From positions 248,001-312,000 of the forward strand of contig NZ_SJPV01000009.1 of assembly GCF_007860135.1 (NCBI RefSeq): 64,000 nt of DNA. The letters run 5' to 3'. The notes under the pieces are model-generated. The model made no database searches and was not told the DNA's origin. It was given only the letters and a program-made list of their open reading frames with translations. The number at the start of each line of letters is the position of its first letter. The stretch's first letter is position 1. The translations under genes were made by a program, and so were the position numbers. This document shows positions 33,220 through 44,000 of the stretch, in pieces. The stretch comes from Novipirellula artificiosorum. GTDB lineage: Bacteria > Planctomycetota > Planctomycetia > Pirellulales > Pirellulaceae.

Positions 33220-33739
33220 TTCCGTCTACGCATTGCTCAGGCGGATGTGATCCGGCCTTGAAACGAAAGAGTGTGGCAGCGAATGCTCAACCAATCCTGC
33301 CACAACGTCTTGCGGGATTCGTTATCCGATTGGCATTCTTTCTGGGCATAGAATTACATCGGTACTCACCTGCGCGTCCCCTGACGAATGAGTCCCAAAA
33401 AGCTTCGCGAGTTCCACGCTACTGAACTGTCTGGCTAATAGCACGAGCATCTCGCATCGCGGTATCCAGCCCACGAGCCAACACGCGAGCCAGATGGCGA
33501 TTCCTTGCGCCGTTCGTGGCGTTGTGGAGTGTCCGATTTCTTTCCCTCGGACCTGCCGCAGTTCGGCCTCTCCAATCTCGTTCTTGAGAATTTCTTGCTA
33601 GTCGTGAGCCGAATTATCCGTGCATTACGCACTATCTTGTAGTTGCATATGTTTGGTGGTCGATTCCCGTCCCATCCCGTCCCGTTTGGACGGATTGCCC
33701 ATCGAAACTGGCGCCCCCTGCCAACGTGCTCACACCTCA
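33220..33739. other. 520-nt intergenic region; no supported gene
   Basis: No frame on either strand shows a domain. A decayed gene is possible but I could not identify one. Confidence 0.45.
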
Positions 33740-34894
33740 ATGATCCGGCACAATCCGCCGACCACTATTGGAGAATTAGCCATTCAACCTTTGCAAGGGA
33801 TTGACGAATCGAATGCGGCCGCCTCATCCGCACTACGGCTAACGAGTTCACAATTCTTTACAGATTGGTTGGCAGAGCTGCGGGTGAGTTTGGCGTTTAC
33901 GACCTACCAAGCCGGCAAGCTCTTTTTAGTCGGTCATACGCCAGCCGGAAGACTCTCTGGATTTGAACGTACTTTCCCTAGATCAATGGGACTTTGGACG
34001 AATGGACAAACGATGTGGTTGAGTTCGCTCTACCAGCTTTGGAGGCTGGAAAACATGATCGATCCACAGGACGCTATCGAAAAATATGATCGCGTCTTCG
34101 TTCCGCAAGTTGGTTACACGACAGGGGACATCGATATCCACGACATTGCAATGGATGGCGGCGGCCGCGTTGTATTTGTCAACACGCTCTTCTCGTGCCT
34201 GGCCACCGTCAGTGAGCGTTTTAGCTTCGAACCCGTGTGGAAGCCTCAGTTCATCAATCACCTGGCCGGAGAAGATCGATGTCATCTGAACGGCCTGGCG
34301 ATGCGGGACGGAAAACCTCGGTACGTCACCCTATGTGGTCTCTCCGATGTCGCCGGAGGTTGGCGCGAAACGCGTTTGGGCGGCGGCCATGTTATCGATA
34401 TCGTCAGTGATGAATCGGTATGTCAATCTCTCACGATGCCGCACTCTCCCCGTTGGCATGACGATCGCCTCTGGCTATTGGACTCGGGCACGGGTTACTT
34501 GGGTTATGTGGACGTCCAATCCGGGAGCTTCGAAAGAGTGGCGTTTTGCCCCGGTTATGCGCGCGGGTTGGCCATCGTTGGCAACTGGGCAGTGGTCGGT
34601 CTCTCTCGACCTAGAAAAGATACGTTTGTTGGCCTACCGCTCGATGGCGAGCTCGCGAAGCGAAACGTGAATGCAAAGTGCGGGCTACGAATTATCAATC
34701 TGCGCACTGGAGTCGCAGATCACTGGCTGCACATCGACGGGGCAATCAGCGAACTGTATGACGTCGCCGCGATTAACAAGTCCATGCGTCCAAGTGCCAT
34801 GGGATTCAAAACAAACGACATTCGGCACAACGTTTGGTTCAAGGATGGAATCGGCAATTCCACTTGGTCCTGCAGTGAAAGCGACCGGGGTTAG
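33740..34894 (+). CDS. TIGR03032-type protein (paralogue 2)
   Basis: 384 residues from ATG 33740 (MIRHNPPTTIGEL); the frame opens further upstream without a better start. It shares TYQAGKL, GDIDIHDIA, VNTLFSCLA, DRCHLNGLA, MPHSPR, LDSGTGYLG and GYARGLA with the gene at 1411-2589. No signal peptide or membrane helix is present. It ends 161 nt before the giant LEPR-XLL adhesin gene on the same strand. The first paralogue also directly precedes a LEPR-XLL FG-GAP protein gene. I infer a shared job in the production or handling of such giant surface proteins; the biochemical function is unknown. Confidence 0.85.
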   Translation: MIRHNPPTTIGELAIQPLQGIDESNAAASSALRLTSSQFFTDWLAELRVSLAFTTYQAGKLFLVGHTPAGRLSGFERTFPRSMGLWTNGQTMWLSSLYQLWRLENMIDPQDAIEKYDRVFVPQVGYTTGDIDIHDIAMDGGGRVVFVNTLFSCLATVSERFSFEPVWKPQFINHLAGEDRCHLNGLAMRDGKPRYVTLCGLSDVAGGWRETRLGGGHVIDIVSDESVCQSLTMPHSPRWHDDRLWLLDSGTGYLGYVDVQSGSFERVAFCPGYARGLAIVGNWAVVGLSRPRKDTFVGLPLDGELAKRNVNAKCGLRIINLRTGVADHWLHIDGAISELYDVAAINKSMRPSAMGFKTNDIRHNVWFKDGIGNSTWSCSESDRG

Positions 34895-35055
34895 CACTGA
34901 TCAGTAAAAAACTTCCGCGCTGCCAACATAGCCATAACGTTTCGTCGCGATGATCACAAACGCAGGACAGTTCATAATCGCGAAAAGCTTGGCACAACCC
35001 ATTTACACGATCGACACATTTTTTTGCAATTGATAAACGAGTATTGGAATTCAGC

Positions 35056-38000
35056 ATGTTTTCTCGAAGACCTCATCGAACCGCAACCACTCGGCGTACG
35101 CAGCGCCGCAACTTTCGTCGCAGTATTCTGGAGTTGCTCGAACGCCGAGTCATGCTTGCAGCGGATATGGACTTTGGAGATGCGCCTGCACCCTATCCAA
35201 CTTTGATAGCCCAGTCGGGTGCATCGCATTGGGCCGTCGGACCGAAGTTAGGAGCTCTGCGCGACGTGGAAGTTGACGGTCAACCCTCTTTGTCCGCTGA
35301 TGGTGATTCCGTAGACGAAGATGGCGTGACGTTTGGCACCTACCGCGTTGGTCAGTTGGATGCGAGTGTCGTCGTCGACGTGCAAAACGCAGCGAGCGGC
35401 GCTATGCTGGACGCCTGGATTGACTTTAATGCTGACGGATCATTTGATGGCGCGCGCGAACGCATCGCCGATAGTACTTCGGTGATCAACGGAGAAAACT
35501 CAATCCTTTTTGACCTTCCGAGCGACGCCGTTAGCGGAGTTCCGCTCGTCGCGCGCTTTCGACTCAGCACCGCCGGAGGACTTGGACCAAGGGGTACGGC
35601 GGCGGATGGAGAAGTAGAAGATCACTTGATCGTGATTGCTTCGCCCCTCGGCACCGGATCGTTCATCCAAGGAGGGCAAAATCTTGGATTCTCGATTACA
35701 GCAGCTCTGGGTGATCTGGACAATGATGGCGATCTAGATGTGTTCGCCGTCGGCGATGACAGCATCGTATTGAATCAGGGCGGGGCACAAGGTGGCCAGC
35801 TAGGCGTTTTCGTTGCCAGTGGGCAATCCCTGACCGATGAAAACTCTACCAGCGTCGCGTTGAGCGACATTGACGGTGACGGCGATATCGACGCGATCGT
35901 AAGTAGTGTAGGAGCGAACGCCAATCGCATTTTGCTTAATCAAGGAGGCGCACAAGGAGGAAGTTTGGGGGCCTTCTCTGAAGCCGCCCACGATCTTGGC
36001 AATCAAAACGTCATTGATATCAAACTGGGCGACTTCGATGGCGACGGTGACTTGGACGCATTTCTGGTTCGTGAGTTTGAACCAGATCGAGTTTGGGTCA
36101 ACCAAGGCGGAGGCCAGGCTGGAGTTGAGGGCACATTCATAGACAGCGGCCAGTCCTTGGGAGGCGGTTCCGTTAAAGTTGCACTTGGCGACCTGGACGG
36201 CGACGGCGATTTAGATGCATTCGTCGTCAACAAGGAGTACTACTACAGTCGCAATAAGATTTGGTTGAATCAAGGCGGCCTACAGGGTGGTCCTGCAGGA
36301 GTTTTTGCGGAAAGCGGTCAAGTTCTGGCGGATGCGTACAGTCGTGATGTTGAGTTAGGAGACGTCGACGGCGATGGCGACCTCGATGCAATGATCGCCA
36401 ATGGTGATGGGGCATCGCGACTCGTCTTGAATCAAGGTGGCATCCAGGGCGGAAGCGAGGGAGTCTTTGTGGACAGCGGGCAATTGTTTACGGCCAGCGT
36501 CCAATCTGCTGAGATGGGGGACATTGACGGCGATGACGATCTCGATCTTATTCTTACCGGTAGGAATCTACCGGGATCGACACATGTCTGGATTAACGCT
36601 GGCGGTGCGCAAGGAGGAAGTCTCGGATCCTTTACCGAAGTATTCCATGGTCTGACTGATAGCCATTCGTGGGATGTCGCTGTTGGAAACCTGAATGGCA
36701 TCGACGGACTGGATGTTCTTTTCGCAGCCGCCCAAAGCACTATATGGTTCAACGCGCCGCCATCGAATCTTCCGCCAATAGCAAACGCGGATAGCGCTTC
36801 GGTTGCCGAAGATGATGTGGTGGTGATTGACGTGTTGGCGAATGATTCACCCGGCGCAGGCGAATCGGCGCAAACGTTGCGGATCCTTCAAGCCAATGCG
36901 AACAATGGCACGGTGTCGATTAATGCCAACGGCACGCTCAACTATGCGCCCAATGCAGATTACTTTGGCGCCGACCAAATCGATTATGTGATCGAAGATG
37001 ACAATCTCGATGGAAATCTTCCAAACCCGCTAACGGCAAACGGCGCTGTATTCATCACCATTACGGAAGTCAACGACCCGCCGGTAGCGAATACGGTTTC
37101 ACTCGGCCTGACGAGCAGACAGGCATTGTTCTTTGTCCTGGGGAATGACTTGGCTGGACCCTCCAATGAGAGCCAGCAAACATTGGCATTGGTCAGCGCA
37201 TCTGCAAACTTTGGTTCAGTGACCATCAATTCCAATGGAGCGCTAACGTACACCGCCAATGAGAGCTTCGTCGATCAAGATACAATTACTTATACAATTG
37301 CCGATAATGGAACGACCTCTGGAGTTGCTGATCCGAGAACGACGTTGGGGACCATTGACGTCACCGTTGCTGTTCCGCCGGTTGCTGCTGAATTAGTTGG
37401 TACAGACCTGCTAGCGCAGCTTTCCCCTTTCTCCGGTGGCGTTACTGTTCGCCAGATCGATGGAATCATCTCATTCGATGGACTGGAAACCGGCTTTGAC
37501 GCCAATCTCGTAAGTGACATTACCATAACTGGCTCCAGCTACCACGACGACATACGCATCATCGATGCCGACTCGGTTCACGAGCCGTTTCAGGCTTGGT
37601 TTCACATCTATGGAGAGAATGGCGACGACACCATAACTTTGCCCACCACTCAGTTCGCTGGAGCGGCAGTTCCCGAGGGTAGAAATGAAATCTGGGACCT
37701 CCACGGATCGAGTCATATTTTTGGCTCGAACGTCGCTGACTTCATCGACGTCAGCGGTCCGTTTTCCCAGAGTAGTCTGATTTTCGGCAACGCAGGCGAT
37801 GACGAAATCATCGGAGGGCGTCGTCGCGATGAGATCTATGGTGGATCGGGGAATGACAACATCACAGGCGGACCCGCTTCTTCGATCTTGATCAATTCTG
37901 GCGATGTAATTGATGGCGGTGAAGGTAATGATCAAATCCACGGTGGTGGTGGACCTGGGGACGTCCTTCGCGGTGGAGCCGGAGACGATACGCTACGCGT

Positions 38001-41000
38001 TGATTTCCATCAGAACACCAATGGGTCTGATTTTCTGTCAGCTAGCGTTTACGGTGATGATGGTAACGATGTATTGATTGCGGCGGACTATGGCGTGAAC
38101 CTGCTCTACGGAGGAAACGGTAACGATCACTTATACGCCGGGGTCGACGGACTGCAATCGCTCTTAGGAGAAGACGGAGACGACGTACTCCATGGCAATA
38201 TCGGCATTGATGGATTGCATGGAGGAGATGGAAACGATGAACTGCACGGAGGGGCTGGTGATGACTACTTGTCCGGCGGTGCTGGGAATGACAGCTTGTT
38301 CGGTCAATCAGGCAATGATCGCGTTTTCGGTGACGGTGGAGCGGATATCTTGCATGGCGACGATGGAAATGACGAATTGGATGGCGGCGATGACGATGAT
38401 GTGATCTACGGCGGTTTAGGGCTCGATTTCATCCAAGGTGGCAGCGGTAACGACCAACTGTTCGGCACCCTGTTTGATCCATTGCTTAATCCTGAAGACG
38501 ATTTAAGCGACGACGACAATCGCATCGAAGGAGGAGCGGGTGATGACACCATCGTCGGCGGCGCTGGCAACGATGTGCTGCTGGGAGGCGATGGCACCGA
38601 TACTATTGTTGGGGGCAAGGGCGAGGATGCTATATACGGCCAGGATGGCGACGATGCACTTTACGGTGGCGATGGCAACGATTGGTTAGTCGGCGGACCG
38701 GGGGCCGATTCCATCGAGGCGGGTGCTGGCGACGATACGTTTGCATTCTACGAATCTGGACAAACGGGCGATCTCTTAGCTGGAGACGATGGCTTTGACA
38801 CCGTTCTCAATACAGCACGCTTTTCCGGAAACTTGCAATTGGCTGAATTTCATAGCTTCGAGTGGGGAATAGAAGCAGTTGATGCCGCCGGGCAGAGAAT
38901 CGTTGGCACGGACGAGGCAAACGTACTGGACTTTTCCGAGGTCGCGCTAGTGAACGTCCTAGGTGTTTATGGTGCTGGCGGGGACGACGTTATTTCCGCC
39001 TCCGCTGTTACACCCGGCATTTCCTATTATGGTGAGGCGGGCGCGGATGTCCTGAACGGCACTGACAACGACGACCACTTCAATGGAGGAGACGGCGACG
39101 ATTCGTTGTTCGGGCGTGCTGGCAACGATCTGATCGACGCAGGCTACGGCGATGATTACGTCGATGCCGGCAGCGGCGACGACGAGGTTTTCGGCGATCT
39201 CGGTGATGACACTATCAGGGGTGGTTTAGGCAACGATGTTATCGATGGAGGCGAAGGCAACGACAACATCAACGGGAATTCGGGCAACGATATCGTTGAT
39301 GGGAGTTCAGGCGATGACCTGCTGGATGGCGGTGATGGCAACGACATCGTCAGCGGTGGATTGGGCGCTGATCTCGTTGCCGGTGGTTTGGGAGACGACC
39401 TGCTGTATGGTTCGGTCGAGGGAGGAACGAAATGGGACGACGACACGCTTGTCGGAGGAAATGGCAATGACATTTTGCGTGGTGGCCCCAATTCCGTTTT
39501 GTTCGGTGATGAAGGCGACGACGACGTCACTGGTTTCATCTGGCGCAGTAACTTCAGTGGAGCCGTGTATGGTGCCTCGACGATTAGCGGAGGGCTGGGA
39601 AACGACACGTTGCGCAATGGTTATTTGCTGGAAAGCGGAGACGTTAACTTCACGCTGACCGACAACTCACTGAGTGGCCTCGGAACCGACACGCTTTCCG
39701 AGATTCTAGCCGCTCAGCTCACCGGAGGTCCAAGCCCAAATAGTTTTGATGTAAGTGGTTTCTCTGGCAGAGCAACGGTATATGGCGAAGGTGGCAATGA
39801 CCTCTTTGTCGTTGACCTGACATTTGCAACCAAGACTCCGTACGTTCACGGCGGCGGTGGTTCGGACAAGATTCAAGTAACAGGCCAAAGTATTAACCTG
39901 AGCGATAGCAAGCTTAACGGCGCCGCGTTGTCATCTATTGAATCGGCAAAGATGCTGGGCACCGAATCGGGTGATTCTCTGTTCGCATATTTCTTTAGCG
40001 GAACCACAGAAATTTGGGGGCTGGGAGGCGACGATCACCTGACTCCCGGGTTGGGCAACGCGATCATCCATGCGGGCAATGGCGATGATTTTGTTCAAGG
40101 AGGAAAAGGGACTAGCGATGTCGTTGTCTACGGCGGCGAGGGTGATGATACTCTATTTGGTAACCCAGGTAACGACCAACTCTACGGAGAGGGAGGACAG
40201 GACTATCTTTTCGGCTCGTTTGGAGACGATCGGCTTTGGGGCGGTGATGGCAACGATTACATATACGGTGAACAAGGCAACGACACGGTTTACGGCGGGC
40301 CGGGTGATGACTCCCTGCATGGAAACGAAGGCAATGACACGCTGCGTGGCGAGGACGGGAACGATGAGATCTGGAGTGGAGCAGGCAACGACACCGTTTA
40401 CGGCGGAAATGGGCATGATCAAATAAGAGGTGAGGGTGGCGGCGACACGATCTATGGCGATGCGGGCAACGATTTACTTTACGGCAATGACGGCGGTGAT
40501 GCCATTTACGGCGGACCGGGCAACGATGAACTTCAAGGTGGGAATCACGATGACATTCTCTACGGCGATGCGGGCAACGACTTACTGATTGGCGATGATG
40601 GCAATGATGTCATTCGCGGCGGATCGGGCGACGATCAGCTTCAAGGTGGGAATCACGATGACGTGCTATACGGAAACGCGGGTGATGACACACTTTTTGG
40701 CGAGGACGGTATTGACCAGTTGTTTGGCGGCTCCGGTAGTGACCTGCTGTTGGGTGGATCTGGAAACGATGTTCTGGATGGCGCTGAAGGTCCCGCTACT
40801 CGCGGCGGATTTTCGCTAACGGGCGGACCGGATATCGACGAACTGCAGGGAGGCCCCGGCGACGATCTTCTGCTCGGGAGCGCCAGCCGTGATCTACTCT
40901 TTGGGCAAGATGGGAACGATAAGCTCGAGGGCTGGAGTGGGAACGATCAACTCATTGGCGGGTTCGGGAATGACGTGCTGCAGGGCGATTGGGGTAATGA

Positions 41001-44000
41001 CATTTTGCTCGGGGGATTTGGAAATGATTTTCTTGACGGTTCGACTGGGTTCGATTCCATGTACGGGAACCAAGGTTTCGACCAAATAATCTCCGAAGGA
41101 ATTGGGGACATCATCGACTTTGGTCCGGATGATCTCCCGAAGGCGGATCTAACGAATGCAAGCGTAAGAAACGAGCTGATCGAATATTTGGACAACTATT
41201 CAGGGAATAGCGGTTCCGTCGATCTGGGAACGCTGGTCTACGACAAAACAAACAGTTTGGTCAGCGGCAGCTATACCGTGCACTATAAACACAAGTGGTC
41301 GTCAGGGATCACCGTACTATCGGGATCCTACTCCGGTCGCTTTGATTATCGTTGGTCTGACAACACGATGGTGTTTGCCGACGTCAATATTAAAATTGCC
41401 GGGCAACTCGTCGGCAAGCTCTCCGTTGACACCATAATCGATATTCTGATTAACCTCGGAACCGACATTGCATTCTTGAATACTCAGCTTGATGTGTTTG
41501 CAGCAGACGCCATCGACTGGGGTATTGCCGGCCAAAATTTTCTTTGGAATTCTTTGACCAAAAATAACTACCCTGAAAAGCAAACTCAATTTCTGCGAAA
41601 CAACCCCAGTTACTCGGCCAACGACGTCTACTTTGCGTCGGAGAGCCTTGTCAACTGGATGGGCCCAGAAACGATTGCCAAGTATGCTGCGGCCTTTGCT
41701 ACGACGGGCGGCGTAGGTGCGAGTTACATTGGACTGGAGATCAAGCAATACGCCGTTAACGAAGCCAAGTCCATGGGCATTTGGCTGGTAAGTAAGGGAT
41801 GGGCGGGTGGCGCGCTACTCATCCAAAGCCTTTCCGAATACGTTGAGCACGCGATCAGTATCACATTGGGTAACGGTGGGACTCCCATCGACAATCCATT
41901 TTTCAAGGGAGATTCGTTTGCTGTCTCATACAACTATCTACTTGGGGGCGGGTCAACCCACAAGGCATTCGGATTCGTCTTCAGCAATTCAGTACCCAGC
42001 GTGGATGGGGGCGGAAAGGCCAATAACGGTTATCTAGTCGGCAGCACCGCCTACTTCGACAGCAACCTGAATGGAGTACTCGACCCCAACGAGCCTTGGA
42101 CCCTAACCGATTCCAAGGGAGACTTCGAAATAAAAGTCCCGGCTGTCTTCGATAGTAATGCCAACAATTTGTTGGATGACGATGAAGGACAATGGGTCGT
42201 CTTCGGGGGTACTGATTCATCGACGGGATTACCTGCGGTCAGTCAGCTCAGTGCACCTGCAAGCTGGAGTGTCGTATCGCCCTTGACGACCCTGGTCTCC
42301 TTGCTTAGGACCAACTACGGAATGTCATCCAGTGATGCCACGGGCCGCGTACGGCAAGCATTGGGGCTGGCCGAAGTAGATCTAAGCACCTTGGATCCAA
42401 TTGCAGGAACGATTGCTGGCCAGCCGGATGCGCCTGAAGTGTTTGCAGCTCATGCGCGGGTTCAAGATACGATTGCGCAATCCGTCGCTGTTCTCGAACG
42501 TGTGGCAGGTTCTTATGGTAGCCCGCAAATGGCTCAAGAACTGCTGGCTACCCTGGCGAGTCGAATTGCTGTTTCAGGATCGATGCTCGATTTAGGTGAC
42601 GTGGCACTTCTTGAGTCCATTCTTCAGGAAGTTGAAACCAACCGCGGGGTTGCCATTCCGGACGAAATGCGTACTGGTACCGCGGCGGTGATCGCGGCTG
42701 GAAATCAGTTGATTGATGCGATTCCCGTCGTGGGCGACATTAGCTACCTGACGCAAGTCGCAAAAGTGAAAACGTTGTCGCAAGGCGTTGCATCCGAGGA
42801 GCTGAAACAAGCGGCCCTTGGACAACAAGATGTAGCAGCTGTTGTTGCCAATTTGAGCGGAGAGTCCCTTGCGGCTCAAGTCGAAGCGATTGGTCCCGTG
42901 CTATCGCTCGTCGCTCCCTCCTTCGTTCTTTTTGAAGCCACATCTGCAGTTGGCGCTGCAGTCAGCTTTACCGCTACAGCGACCAACCTGGCTGGACAGT
43001 CGGTACCGGTCAATTGCGCGCCCAATTCAGGCGCTGTTTTCCCATTGGGTTCGACGACGGTAACCTGCTCAACAACTGAAGGCGGAGTCGACGGCTTGGC
43101 AAGTTTCGAGGTCATGGTTCAAGACACCACGGCACCTGAGATCACCATTCTATCGAGCGTGTACGTTGAAACTAGTGACACCACTGGGACTTTCGTCGAT
43201 TTCGATGTTCCTTCGGCCGTTGATTTGGTGACTCCCAATATCACTGTAGAATGCGATGCTTCGCCAGGCCTATTCCCCGTCGGAACTACGCTTGTGACTT
43301 GCACGGCCGTCGATGCAGCTGGCAACGTGAGCAGCGAAAGCTTTACGATTACCGTCGTGGCCATCAATCACCCGCCGCTTGCTTCAGACATCTCCCACAT
43401 CACACATGAAGACTTCGGTACTATCAGCCTGGATCTATTGGCGGCTAGCGGCGCGATGGACACGGATGCGATGGATACCCTGTCTCTCAACGGTCTTTGG
43501 CAAGTATCGGGCAGGGCAATCGAATTCATTCAGCTGGGCGATAGTTTGCTGTTTGATACCAATCAGTTTAACGATCTGGCTGCTGGAGAAACGCAGACAC
43601 TGTTGTTCAGCTTCACGATCAGCGACGATAGTGGCAAAGAGAATGCGACGGCCACGGCTTCTGCGACGGTAACCATTGAGGGACGGAATGATGTTCCTGA
43701 CGTGGTAGTGGTTGCCAATGCGGTGACGGTCGATGAGGGTCAGATCGCATTGAATAGCGGCAACTGGAGCGATGCCGATACCAGCGACATCGTCACGTTT
43801 ACTGCTTCGGTGGGAACGGTGGCCAAGGACGCAGGTGGTGGCTGGAGCTGGATCCACAACGCCAGCGATGGACCAGAACAGTCACAAACGGTGACGGTCA
43901 GTGCGTCGGATGGCAATGGAGTTGTAACTGATACGACTTTTGAATTGACGGTCAAGAACGTTGCGCCAGCTGTAGGGACGATCATGATACAAGCGGACCC

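Noticed and set aside
37780..41120. Tandem repeats as a CRISPR array or satellite
   Set aside because: They are the coding repeats of RTX GGxGxD units in the giant adhesin, in frame throughout, with no constant repeat/spacer pattern.
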